In this document: piece by piece, positions 56,914 to 64,000 of the stretch | Numbering within the stretch: the first letter of the stretch is position 1 | How the letters are laid out: each line of letters opens with the position of its first letter | Translations under genes and position numbers: made by a program | The notes under the pieces: model-generated | What the model saw: the letters and a program-made list of their open reading frames with translations, nothing else | What the model was told of the DNA's origin: nothing | The model's database searches: none | Source: Streptomyces albus subsp. albus | GTDB lineage: Bacteria > Actinomycetota > Actinomycetes > Streptomycetales > Streptomycetaceae | Length of the DNA: 64,000 nt | Assembly: GCF_000719865.1 (NCBI RefSeq) | Contig: NZ_JOID01000003.1 | Span: 1 to 64,000 of the forward strand | Reading direction: 5' to 3'

Positions 56914-57137
56914 TGGCGGCCGGTACCAAGGCGACCGAGCTGCGTGAGCTGGGCGACGAGGATCTCGTCGCGAAGCTTCGCGAGGCCAAGGAGGAGCTGT
57001 TCAACCTCCGCTTCCAGGCGGCGACCGGACAGCTCGAGAACCACGGCCGGCTGAAGGCCGTCCGCAAGGACATCGCCCGCATCTACACCCTGATGCGTGA
57101 GCGCGAGCTCGGCATCGAGACGGTGGAGAGCGCCTGA
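56913..57137 (+). CDS. rpmC: 50S ribosomal protein L29
   Basis: A 74-residue helical hairpin protein at the tunnel exit ([21 protein letters not shown]). ATG 56913 is preferred to GTG 56910 and shares one base with the rplP stop. It overlaps rpsQ by one base (TGATG). Confidence 0.97.
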   Translation: MAAGTKATELRELGDEDLVAKLREAKEELFNLRFQAATGQLENHGRLKAVRKDIARIYTLMRERELGIETVESA

Positions 57138-57421
57138 TGAGCGAGACGAATGTGACTGCTGAGAAGAACGAGCGCGGCTTCCGCAAGACCCGTGAGGGTC
57201 TGGTCGTCAGCGACAAGATGGACAAGACCGTCGTCGTCGCCGTCGAGGACCGCGTCAAGCACGCGCTGTACGGCAAGGTCGTCCGCCGTACCAACAAGCT
57301 CAAGGCGCACGACGAGCAGAACGCTGCCGGTGTCGGCGACCGCGTCCTCCTGATGGAGACCCGGCCGCTGTCCGCCACCAAGCGCTGGCGCATCGTCGAG
57401 ATCCTCGAGAAGGCCAAGTAG
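57137..57421 (+). CDS. rpsQ: 30S ribosomal protein S17
   Basis: 94 residues, an OB-fold 16S rRNA-binding protein ([37 protein letters not shown]). A short N-terminal extension of about 14 residues is usual in actinobacteria. Last gene of the S10 group; three hairpins separate it from rplN. Confidence 0.98.
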   Translation: MSETNVTAEKNERGFRKTREGLVVSDKMDKTVVVAVEDRVKHALYGKVVRRTNKLKAHDEQNAAGVGDRVLLMETRPLSATKRWRIVEILEKAK

Positions 57422-57424
57422 GCC

Positions 57425-57518
57425 ATTCCCGCCCGGGAATGCCTCGTAATACATCCTGAGGTCTCTCCTCAGGACAGTTCCGCCAGGCTCGGCGGGGGCT
57501 CCCACGGAGCCCCCGCCG
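57425..57518 (+). promoter_or_regulatory. Three consecutive hairpins between rpsQ and rplN
   Basis: ATTCCCG/CGGGAAT (57425-57440), CCTGAGG/CCTCAGG (57455-57473) and a perfect 13-bp stem CGGCGGGGGCTCC/GGAGCCCCCGCCG (57490-57518, loop CAC). They lie at the junction where E. coli has the S10/spc operon boundary, and may be a terminator, attenuator or processing site. Confidence 0.75.
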
Positions 57519-57546
57519 GGAACCGGCAGACGATCAGGAGATAGAC

Positions 57547-57915
57547 GTGATCCAGCAGGAGTCGCGACTGCGGGTCGCCGACAACACTGGTGCGAAGGAG
57601 ATCCTTTGCATCCGTGTTCTCGGTGGCTCCGGTCGTCGCTACGCGGGCATCGGTGACGTCATCGTCGCCACCGTGAAGGATGCGATTCCCGGCGGCAACG
57701 TGAAGAAGGGTGACGTCATCAAGGCGGTCATCGTTCGCACGGTGAAGGAGCGCCGCCGCGCCGACGGCTCGTACATCCGCTTCGACGAGAACGCGGCCGT
57801 CATCCTCAAGAACGACGGTGACCCCCGCGGCACCCGCATCTTCGGCCCCGTGGGCCGGGAGCTGCGCGAGAAGAAGTTCATGAAGATCATCTCGCTCGCG
57901 CCGGAGGTGCTGTAA
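57547..57915 (+). CDS. rplN: 50S ribosomal protein L14
   Basis: 122 residues, start [20 protein letters not shown], with the family motif [23 protein letters not shown] at 57547 follows AGGAG. First gene of the spc group; rplX follows 3 bp later. Confidence 0.98.
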   Translation: MIQQESRLRVADNTGAKEILCIRVLGGSGRRYAGIGDVIVATVKDAIPGGNVKKGDVIKAVIVRTVKERRRADGSYIRFDENAAVILKNDGDPRGTRIFGPVGRELREKKFMKIISLAPEVL

Positions 57916-57918
57916 CCG

Positions 57919-58242
57919 ATGAAGATCAAGAAGGGCGACCTGGTCCAGGTCATCACCGGTAAGGACAAGGGCAAGCAGGGCAAGGTCATCCAGGCCTTCC
58001 CCCGCGAGGACCGCGTCCTGGTCGAGGGTGTCAACCGGGTCAAGAAGCACACCAAGGCCGGCCAGACCGCCCGCGGTTCGAAGACCGGCGGCATCGTCAC
58101 GACCGAGGCCCCCATCCACGTGAGCAACGTTCAGCTCGTGGTGGAGAAGGACGGCAAGAAGGTCGTCTCGCGTGTCGGCTACCGCTTCGACGACGAAGGC
58201 AACAAGATCCGCGTTGCCAAGCGGACCGGTGAGGACATCTGA
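57919..58242 (+). CDS. rplX: 50S ribosomal protein L24
   Basis: 107 residues, a KOW-fold assembly initiator ([20 protein letters not shown]). TGATG overlaps rplE. The usual KxGGI and [16 protein letters not shown] motifs are present. Confidence 0.98.
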   Translation: MKIKKGDLVQVITGKDKGKQGKVIQAFPREDRVLVEGVNRVKKHTKAGQTARGSKTGGIVTTEAPIHVSNVQLVVEKDGKKVVSRVGYRFDDEGNKIRVAKRTGEDI

Positions 58243-58802
58243 TGAGTGCCACCACAGTGACCCCGCGCCTCAAGCAGCGCTACCGCGAGGAGATCACGGG
58301 CAAGCTGCGTGAGGAGTTCTCCTACGAGAACGTCATGCAGATCCCGGGCCTCACCAAGATCGTGGTCAACATGGGTGTGGGCGACGCCGCCCGCGACTCC
58401 AAGCTGATCGAGGGCGCCATCCGCGACCTCGCCACGATCACCGGCCAGAAGCCGTCGGTCACCAAGGCCCGTAAGTCCATCGCGCAGTTCAAGCTGCGCG
58501 AGGGCCAGCCGATCGGCGCCCACGTCACCCTCCGCGGTGACCGCATGTGGGAGTTCCTGGACCGGCTGCTGTCGCTCGCGCTGCCGCGCATCCGCGACTT
58601 CCGCGGTCTGTCGCCGAAGCAGTTCGACGGCCGGGGCAACTACACCTTCGGTCTCACGGAGCAGGTCATGTTCCACGAGATCGACCAGGACAAGATCGAC
58701 CGGGTCCGGGGCATGGACATCACCGTGGTCACCACGGCGACCAACGACGACGAGGGCCGTGCCCTGCTGCGTCACCTCGGCTTCCCGTTCAAGGAGAACT
58801 GA
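58242..58802 (+). CDS. rplE: 50S ribosomal protein L5
   Basis: A 186-residue 5S rRNA-binding protein of the central protuberance. [19 protein letters not shown] and [19 protein letters not shown] are typical. ATG at 58242; rpsN follows 2 bp after the stop. Confidence 0.98.
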   Translation: MSATTVTPRLKQRYREEITGKLREEFSYENVMQIPGLTKIVVNMGVGDAARDSKLIEGAIRDLATITGQKPSVTKARKSIAQFKLREGQPIGAHVTLRGDRMWEFLDRLLSLALPRIRDFRGLSPKQFDGRGNYTFGLTEQVMFHEIDQDKIDRVRGMDITVVTTATNDDEGRALLRHLGFPFKEN

Positions 58803-58804
58803 CC

Positions 58805-58990
58805 GTGGCGAAGAAGGCTCTGATCGCTAAGGCCGCCCGCAAGCCGAAGTTCGGCGTGCGCGCGTACACCCGCTGCCAGCGCTGTGGCCGGCCGCACTCC
58901 GTCTACCGCAAGTTCGGCCTCTGCCGTGTGTGCCTCCGTGAGATGGCGCACCGCGGCGAGCTGCCGGGCGTGACCAAGAGCTCCTGGTAA
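58805..58990 (+). CDS. rpsN: 30S ribosomal protein S14 type Z
   Basis: 61 residues. It has two CxxC pairs (CQRC, CRVC), so it is the zinc-binding short form of S14, the C+ form. Streptomyces usually also have a longer zinc-free paralogue elsewhere. GTG at 58805 gives [20 protein letters not shown]. Followed by a 290-bp gap inside the spc group. Confidence 0.97.
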   Translation: MAKKALIAKAARKPKFGVRAYTRCQRCGRPHSVYRKFGLCRVCLREMAHRGELPGVTKSSW

Positions 58991-59280
58991 TCCCTCCCGC
59001 CGCCCGGCCCGCCCCTCGCGGGTGGTCACCGGGCGACGGGACGCAGGGACCAGCCAGGACTCTCGGTAAGCACGTGGCCGGCGAGGGCCCGGCCCGGACC
59101 ACTCCGCGGTTCCCGTAGAGTGGAAGGGTTGGGCGTTCGCCGTCCATGGCCGTCCGCGGGCACAGCCCGCTATGACACTTACTACGCCGTAGGTCCCCGC
59201 GCCGCACCCGTCCCGGAACACATTCCGGGGAGAGGGATGGCGCAGATAGGAAACCCCGGCGAGAGAGGCCGAAGGCCATC
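58991..59280 (+). other. Gap between rpsN and rpsH
   Basis: 290 bp without a gene. It is long for the interior of a ribosomal operon. A TAGAGT (59116-59121) could be the -10 of an internal promoter, but the -35 is poor. Short inverted repeats are present. AGAGAGGCC just before 59281 serves rpsH. Confidence 0.5.
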
Positions 59281-59679
59281 ATGACCATGACCGATCCGAT
59301 CGCAGACATGCTGACTCGTCTGCGAAACGCCAACTCGGCTTATCACGACACCGTCGTGATGCCGCACAGCAAGATCAAGTCGCACATCGCGGAGATCCTC
59401 CAGCAGGAGGGCTTCATCACCGGCTGGAAGACCGAGGACGCCGAGGTGGGCAAGAACCTCGTTCTCGAGCTGAAGTTCGGCCCCAACCGCGAGCGCTCGA
59501 TCGCCGGCATCAAGCGGATTTCGAAGCCGGGCCTGCGGGTCTACGCAAAGTCCACCAATCTGCCGAAGGTGCTCGGCGGCCTGGGCGTGGCGATCATCTC
59601 CACGTCCCACGGGCTGCTCACCGGCCAGCAGGCGCAGAAGAAGGGCGTGGGTGGGGAAGTCCTCGCCTACGTCTGGTAG
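59281..59679 (+). CDS. rpsH: 30S ribosomal protein S8
   Basis: A 132-residue 16S rRNA-binding protein; in E. coli it represses the spc operon. [20 protein letters not shown] start and [11 protein letters not shown] end are typical. rplF begins 19 bp after, with GGAAGGAGG in between. Confidence 0.98.
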   Translation: MTMTDPIADMLTRLRNANSAYHDTVVMPHSKIKSHIAEILQQEGFITGWKTEDAEVGKNLVLELKFGPNRERSIAGIKRISKPGLRVYAKSTNLPKVLGGLGVAIISTSHGLLTGQQAQKKGVGGEVLAYVW

Positions 59680-59698
59680 TCGGGAAGGAGGAACTGCA

Positions 59699-60238
59699 AT
59701 GTCGCGCATCGGCAAGCTCCCCATCCCGGTTCCCGCCGGCGTGGACGTCACCATCGATGGCCGTACGGTCGCCGTGAAGGGTCCCAAGGGCTCCCTCTCG
59801 CACACCGTCGCCGCGCCCATCGAGGTCAGCAAGGGCGACGACGGTCTCATCACCGTCTCCCGCCCCAATGACGAGCGTCAGAACAAGGCCCTGCACGGCC
59901 TGTCCCGCACGCTGGTGGCGAACATGATCACCGGGGTGACCCAGGGATACAGCAAGAAGCTCGAAATCAGCGGTGTTGGTTACCGTGTCCAGGCGAAGGG
60001 CTCCAACCTGGAGTTCGCGCTGGGCTACAGCCACCCGATCGTGATCGAGGCCCCGGAGGGCATCACCTTCAAGGTGGAGTCCCCGACCAAGCTGAGTGTC
60101 GAGGGCATCGACAAGCAGAAGGTCGGCGAGGTCGCGGCCAACATCCGCAAGCTGCGGAAGCCCGACCCGTACAAGGCCAAGGGCGTGAAGTACGCCGGCG
60201 AGGTCATCCGGCGCAAGGTCGGAAAGGCTGGTAAGTAA
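59699..60238 (+). CDS. rplF: 50S ribosomal protein L6
   Basis: 179 residues. [19 protein letters not shown] and the signature [19 protein letters not shown] are complete. ATG at 59699 follows AAGGAGG by 7-8 bp; the frame extends upstream into rpsH without support. rplR starts 3 bp after. Confidence 0.98.
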   Translation: MSRIGKLPIPVPAGVDVTIDGRTVAVKGPKGSLSHTVAAPIEVSKGDDGLITVSRPNDERQNKALHGLSRTLVANMITGVTQGYSKKLEISGVGYRVQAKGSNLEFALGYSHPIVIEAPEGITFKVESPTKLSVEGIDKQKVGEVAANIRKLRKPDPYKAKGVKYAGEVIRRKVGKAGK

Positions 60239-60241
60239 GCC

Positions 60242-60625
60242 ATGGCATTCGGCGTGAAGATCGCCAAGGGCGACGCCCGCAAGCGCGCCGCCATCAAGCG
60301 TCGCCACATCCGCGTCCGCAAGCGGATCTCCGGTACCCCGGAGCGTCCCCGCCTGGTCGTGACGCGCACCAACCGTCACATGACCGCCCAGGTCATCGAC
60401 GACATCGCGGGCCACACGCTGGCCTCCGCGTCGACCCTGGACGAGTCCATCCGCGGTAACGAGGGCGACAAGAGCTCCCAGGCTCAGAAGGTCGGCGCCC
60501 TGGTGGCCGAGCGGGCCAAGGCCGCCGGCATCGAGGCCGTCGTGTTCGACCGCGGTGGCAACCAGTACGCCGGGCGGATCGCCGCTCTGGCCGACGCCGC
60601 CCGCGAGGCCGGGCTCAAGTTCTGA
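60242..60625 (+). CDS. rplR: 50S ribosomal protein L18
   Basis: A 127-residue 5S rRNA-binding protein, [20 protein letters not shown] start, [20 protein letters not shown] near the end. ATG at 60242 is just after rplF; rpsE is 44 bp downstream. Confidence 0.98.
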   Translation: MAFGVKIAKGDARKRAAIKRRHIRVRKRISGTPERPRLVVTRTNRHMTAQVIDDIAGHTLASASTLDESIRGNEGDKSSQAQKVGALVAERAKAAGIEAVVFDRGGNQYAGRIAALADAAREAGLKF

Positions 60626-60669
60626 GCACGGTTCCGTAGCAGCGGACGTAAACGAGAGAGGTAAATCCA

Positions 60670-61272
60670 ATGGCTGGACCCCAGCGCCGCGGTGGCGGCG
60701 CCGGTGGCGGCGAGCGGCGGGACCGTAAGGGCCGGGACGGCGGCGCTGCCGCCGAGAAGACCGCGTACGTTGAGCGCGTTGTCGCGATCAACCGTGTTGC
60801 CAAGGTTGTGAAGGGTGGTCGTCGCTTCAGCTTCACCGCGCTGGTCGTGGTGGGCGATGGTGACGGCACCGTGGGCGTCGGATACGGCAAGGCCAAGGAG
60901 GTGCCGGCCGCCATCGCCAAGGGTGTGGAGGAGGCCAAGAAGCACTTCTTCAAGGTCCCCCGGATCCAGGGCACCATCCCGCACCCGATCCAGGGCGAGA
61001 AGGCCGCGGGCGTCGTCCTGCTCAAGCCTGCTTCCCCCGGTACCGGTGTGATCGCGGGTGGCCCGGTGCGCGCCGTGCTGGAGTGCGCGGGCATCCACGA
61101 CGTGCTGAGCAAGTCCCTCGGTTCGTCGAACCCGATCAACATCGTGCACGCCACGGTGACGGCTCTCCGCGGGCTGCAGCGCCCGGAGGAGATCGCCGCC
61201 CGCCGCGGCCTGCCCCTGGAGGACGTCGCCCCCGCGGCTCTGCTGCGGGCGCGTGCGGGAGCGGGTGCGTAA
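60670..61272 (+). CDS. rpsE: 30S ribosomal protein S5
   Basis: 200 residues. The Gly/Arg-rich N-terminus (about 1-30) is usual in actinobacteria. The double-stranded-RNA-like domain [20 protein letters not shown], which carries the spectinomycin-resistance loop, is wild type. GAGAGG precedes the ATG. The TAA stop shares one base with the rpmD ATG (TAATG). Confidence 0.98.
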   Translation: MAGPQRRGGGAGGGERRDRKGRDGGAAAEKTAYVERVVAINRVAKVVKGGRRFSFTALVVVGDGDGTVGVGYGKAKEVPAAIAKGVEEAKKHFFKVPRIQGTIPHPIQGEKAAGVVLLKPASPGTGVIAGGPVRAVLECAGIHDVLSKSLGSSNPINIVHATVTALRGLQRPEEIAARRGLPLEDVAPAALLRARAGAGA

Positions 61273-61454
61273 TGGCCCGTCTCAAGATCACGCAGAAGAA
61301 GTCCTACATCGGCAGCAAGCAGAACCACCGCGACACCCTTCGTTCGCTCGGCCTGAAGCGCGTGAACGACGTGGTCGTCAAGGAGGACCGTCCCGAGATC
61401 CGCGGCATGGCGCAGACCGTGCGGCACCTCGTCACGGTTGAGGAGGTCGACTGA
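61272..61454 (+). CDS. rpmD: 50S ribosomal protein L30
   Basis: 60 residues, [20 protein letters not shown] start, family motif [17 protein letters not shown]. It overlaps rpsE by one base; rplO begins 1 bp after the stop. Confidence 0.97.
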   Translation: MARLKITQKKSYIGSKQNHRDTLRSLGLKRVNDVVVKEDRPEIRGMAQTVRHLVTVEEVD

Positions 61455-61455
61455 C

Positions 61456-61911
61456 ATGGCGGACGACAAGCCGCTGAAGGTCCACAACCTCCGGCCCGCC
61501 CCGGGCGCCAAGACCGCCAAGACCCGTGTGGGTCGTGGTGAGGCGTCCAAGGGTAAGACCGCTGGTCGTGGCACCAAGGGTACGAAGGCCCGCTACCAGG
61601 TTCCGGAGCGCTTCGAGGGCGGGCAGATGCCCCTCCACATGCGTCTTCCGAAGCTGAAGGGCTTCAAGAACCCGTTCCGCACCGAGTACCAGGTCGTGAA
61701 CCTGGACAAGCTGGCCGCGCTCTACCCGCAGGGTGGCGAGGTCACGGTGGCCGATCTGGTCGCCAAGGGCGCGGTTCGCAAGAACCAGCTCGTGAAGGTG
61801 CTCGGCACCGGTGAGGTGTCCGTGGCGCTGCAGGTGACGGTGGACGCCGTCTCCGGCTCCGCCAAGGAGAAGATCACCGCCGCCGGTGGCTCCGTGACCG
61901 AACTCGTCTGA
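61456..61911 (+). CDS. rplO: 50S ribosomal protein L15
   Basis: 151 residues, start [20 protein letters not shown]; the Gly/Lys/Arg-rich arm ([20 protein letters not shown]) and the C-terminal domain are typical. AGGAGG lies 10 bp upstream of the ATG. It ends the spc group before a strong hairpin. Confidence 0.98.
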   Translation: MADDKPLKVHNLRPAPGAKTAKTRVGRGEASKGKTAGRGTKGTKARYQVPERFEGGQMPLHMRLPKLKGFKNPFRTEYQVVNLDKLAALYPQGGEVTVADLVAKGAVRKNQLVKVLGTGEVSVALQVTVDAVSGSAKEKITAAGGSVTELV

Positions 61912-61933
61912 GTTCGCCGGGCCGCTTGAACGG

Positions 61934-61972
61934 ACCAACCGGGGATGCCCTAACGGGGCATCCCCGGTTGGT
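61934..61972 (+). terminator. Terminator between rplO and secY
   Basis: A perfect 17-bp stem ACCAACCGGGGATGCCC / GGGCATCCCCGGTTGGT with TAACG loop, 22 bp after rplO. It implies a separate promoter for secY-adk in the 146 bp that follow, but I could not pick one with confidence. Confidence 0.92.
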
Positions 61973-62118
61973 CGTTCCGCCCGGGGCACGTCCGCCGGTA
62001 AGGTGGCGTGCGTTACTGTCCGCGTGGCGTGTGCCTCCGCGGCTATTGACTGCTTTGTATCCGTCGACCCTCAAGACCGTCACCTCTCGCGCCTGGCGCG
62101 GGGGGCGCAGGAGGCACC

Positions 62119-63435
62119 GTGCTCACCGCGTTCGCCCGGGCGTTCAAGACGCCCGACCTGCGCAAGAAGCTGCTGTTCACGTTGGGCATCATCGTGCTCT
62201 TCCGACTCGGGGCCCATATTCCGGTCCCCGGGGTCAGCTACGTCAACGTCAACTACTGCATGGATGCGGCGAAGGGCCAGGGCGGGGATCTCTTCGGCCT
62301 GGTCAACATGTTCAGCGGCGGCGCACTGCTGCAGCTGACGGTTTTCGCGCTCGGCATCATGCCGTACATCACGGCCAGCATCATTCTGCAGCTGCTCGTG
62401 GTGGTGATTCCGCGTCTCGAGGCCCTGAAGAAGGAGGGCCAGAGCGGCCAGGCGAAGATCACGCAGTACACCCGCTATCTGACCGTGGCGCTCGGTGTCC
62501 TGCAGGGCACCGGTCTGGTGGCCACCGCCCGCAGCGGCTCGCTCTTCCCGGGCTGTGACCGGGCGTCCGAGATCATCCCGGACCAGTCGATCTTCACGAC
62601 CGCCGTCATGGTCATCACCATGACCGCCGGCACCGCCCTGGTGATGTGGCTCGGCGAGCTCATCACGGACCGCGGCATCGGCAACGGCATGTCGATCCTG
62701 ATGTTCATCGCGATCGCCGCCGGCTTCACCGGTTCGCTGTGGCAGATCAAGCTGTCGGGCAAGATCGTCGACGGCTGGGTGGAATTCGGCGCCGTGATCC
62801 TGGTGGGTCTGGCGATGGTCGCCCTGGTGGTCTTCGTCGAGCAGGCCCAGCGGCGCATTCCGGTGCAGTACGCGAAGCGCATGATCGGCCGCCGGTCCTA
62901 CGGCGGTACGTCCACGTACATTCCGTTGAAGGTGAACCAGGCGGGTGTGATTCCCGTCATCTTCGCGGCTTCGCTGCTCTACATTCCGGCCCTGCTGGTG
63001 CAGTTCAGCAACTCGACTGCCGGCTGGGCGACTTGGGTTCAGGCGAATCTGGTCTCACCCGACAGCGCGATGTACATCATCACCTACTTTGTGATGATTA
63101 TCTTCTTCGCGTTCTTCTACGTGGCGATCACCTTCAACCCCGAAGAAGTCGCCGACAACATGAAGAAGTATGGTGGCTTCATCCCGGGCATCCGGGCTGG
63201 ACGTCCGACCGCTGAGTACTTGAGCTACGTGCTCAACCGCATCACGTGGCCGGGCTCGCTGTACCTGGGCTTGATCGCATTGGTGCCAACGGTGGCACTG
63301 GTTCTGTTCAACGCCGATCAGAACTTCCCCTTCGGCGGAACGAGCATCCTCATCATCGTGGGTGTCGGTCTGGAGACGGTGAAGCAGATCGAGAGCCAGC
63401 TTCAGCAGCGTAACTACGAAGGGTTCCTCCGCTGA
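62119..63435 (+). CDS. secY: Preprotein translocase subunit SecY
   Basis: A 438-residue channel of the Sec translocon with ten transmembrane helices. GTG at 62119 follows AGGAGG by 4 bp and starts [20 protein letters not shown]. The family signature is in [20 protein letters not shown], and the cytosolic loop with [20 protein letters not shown] is typical. The partner SecE is encoded at 26225. Overlaps adk (TGATG). Confidence 0.98.
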   Translation: MLTAFARAFKTPDLRKKLLFTLGIIVLFRLGAHIPVPGVSYVNVNYCMDAAKGQGGDLFGLVNMFSGGALLQLTVFALGIMPYITASIILQLLVVVIPRLEALKKEGQSGQAKITQYTRYLTVALGVLQGTGLVATARSGSLFPGCDRASEIIPDQSIFTTAVMVITMTAGTALVMWLGELITDRGIGNGMSILMFIAIAAGFTGSLWQIKLSGKIVDGWVEFGAVILVGLAMVALVVFVEQAQRRIPVQYAKRMIGRRSYGGTSTYIPLKVNQAGVIPVIFAASLLYIPALLVQFSNSTAGWATWVQANLVSPDSAMYIITYFVMIIFFAFFYVAITFNPEEVADNMKKYGGFIPGIRAGRPTAEYLSYVLNRITWPGSLYLGLIALVPTVALVLFNADQNFPFGGTSILIIVGVGLETVKQIESQLQQRNYEGFLR

Positions 63436-64000
63436 TGCGAATCGTCCTCGTCGGGCCGCCTGGCGCCGGAAAGGGTACGCAGGCCGCGTACCTGGCCAAG
63501 AATCTCTCCATTCCGCACATCTCCACCGGTGATCTCTTCCGCGCCAACATCAGCCAGGGCACGCCCCTCGGCAAGCAGGCGCAGGAGTTCATGAAGGCCG
63601 GGGAGCTCGTCCCCGACGAGGTGACCGTCGGAATGGCGAGGGACCGGATGAGCCAGGCGGACGCCGCCGAGGGCTTCCTGCTGGACGGCTTCCCGCGCAA
63701 CCTGGACCAGGCCAAGGCGCTCGACGAGATCCTCGCCGCGGAGGGCACCGCCCTCGACGGCGTGCTGGACCTGGAGGTCCCCGAGGACGAGGTCGTGAAG
63801 CGGATCGCCGGCCGGCGGACCTGCCGCAGCGACAGCTCGCACACCTACCACGTCGAATACAAGAAGCCGAAGACCGACGGCGTCTGCGACGAGTGCGGTG
63901 GCGAGCTCTACCAGCGTGAGGACGACCGCGAGGAGACCGTCCGCAAGCGGCTGGAGGTCTACCACCGGGAGACCGAGCCGATCATCGACTACTACCGGGC
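63435..64000 (+). CDS. adk: Adenylate kinase, N-terminal 188 codons (cut by window edge)
   Basis: [20 protein letters not shown] has an intact P-loop; [10 protein letters not shown] is the nucleotide-lid signature. The LID has the long form with Cys at RRTC and CDECGG; the second Cys of the first pair is replaced within CRSDSSH, a pattern I recall from other Streptomyces. ATG 63435 overlaps the secY stop by one base. It balances AMP, ADP and ATP. The last 25-30 residues are outside the window. Confidence 0.97.
   Translation, partial: MRIVLVGPPGAGKGTQAAYLAKNLSIPHISTGDLFRANISQGTPLGKQAQEFMKAGELVPDEVTVGMARDRMSQADAAEGFLLDGFPRNLDQAKALDEILAAEGTALDGVLDLEVPEDEVVKRIAGRRTCRSDSSHTYHVEYKKPKTDGVCDECGGELYQREDDREETVRKRLEVYHRETEPIIDYYR

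Noticed and set aside
61973..62118. Promoter for secY
   Set aside because: TTGACT at about 62046 has no -10 at 16-19 bp, and TAAGGT near 62000 has only a weak -35. A promoter is expected after the strong terminator, but none could be picked.
63780..63930. Adenylate kinase with a broken zinc site
   Set aside because: The missing second Cys in the LID also occurs, as far as I recall, in normal Streptomyces enzymes, so it is not a strain-specific defect.

Overview
The window is about 64 kb of very GC-rich chromosome from a Streptomyces or a close relative. GTG starts are common, third positions are almost always G or C, 4-bp or 1-bp stop/start overlaps abound, tRNA genes lack an encoded CCA, and the order nuo(2) - htpX - yajQ - tRNA-Tyr - tRNA-Thr/Met - rpmG - had-like pair - murB - tRNA-Trp - secE - nusG - rplKA - rplJL - rpoBC - rpsLG - fusA - tuf - S10/spc operons - secY - adk is the familiar Streptomyces backbone (from memory, roughly the S. 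coelicolor SCO4598-SCO4723 neighbourhood). No phage, insertion sequence or CRISPR array was seen. The window is mostly core genome with small accessory patches.

Bases 1-12049: a truncated sensor histidine kinase on the minus strand, then a tightly coupled nuo cluster on the plus strand (nuoA, B, C, H, I, a fused nuoJ-nuoK, L, M, N). It lacks nuoD, E, F and G, so it cannot make a NADH-oxidising complex I by itself. Several subunits carry long Ala/Gly/Pro-rich insertions, and the J-K fusion is joined by a 15-bp tandem repeat.

Bases 12050-21370: small single genes: HtpX protease, a cell-wall-anchored SGNH hydrolase with an LADTG signal, a YccF membrane protein, a repeat-bearing GNAT acetyltransferase, a lone AAA/NACHT-like ATPase domain, YajQ, tRNA-Tyr, an NAD(P)-binding reductase and a cytosine-deaminase-like protein with altered catalytic residues. 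Several strong terminators and minisatellite-like repeats lie between them.

Bases 21603-30410: tRNA-Thr, tRNA-Met, rpmG, two hotdog dehydratases in the same setting as mycobacterial hadA/hadB, murB, an adenosine-deaminase-family enzyme, tRNA-Trp, secE-nusG, rplK-rplA and rplJ-rplL, with recognisable promoters, terminators and an L10-type leader.

Bases 30466-45290: rpoB-rpoC, a DUF1707/DUF4190 membrane protein, an L,D-transpeptidase-like exported protein, then the str operon (rpsL, rpsG, fusA, tuf). RpoB has two natural substitutions inside the rifampicin-resistance-determining region.

Bases 45295-52100: a short variable interval between tuf and rpsJ. It holds a DUF1254/DUF1214 protein, panD, and the most striking gene of the window: a 1202-residue protein joining an SLC5 transporter, a STAC-like linker, GAF, an SpoIIE-type PP2C phosphatase and an RsbW-type ATPase, preceded by a 68-residue two-helix membrane protein only 3 bp away.

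Bases 52110-64000: the S10 operon (rpsJ-rplC-rplD-rplW-rplB-rpsS-rplV-rpsC-rplP-rpmC-rpsQ), a three-hairpin junction, the spc operon (rplN-rplX-rplE-rpsN-rpsH-rplF-rplR-rpsE-rpmD-rplO), then secY and the first 188 codons of adk. The rpsL and rpsJ leaders share an almost identical 25-nt hairpin element, which may be a common regulatory signal of both operons.
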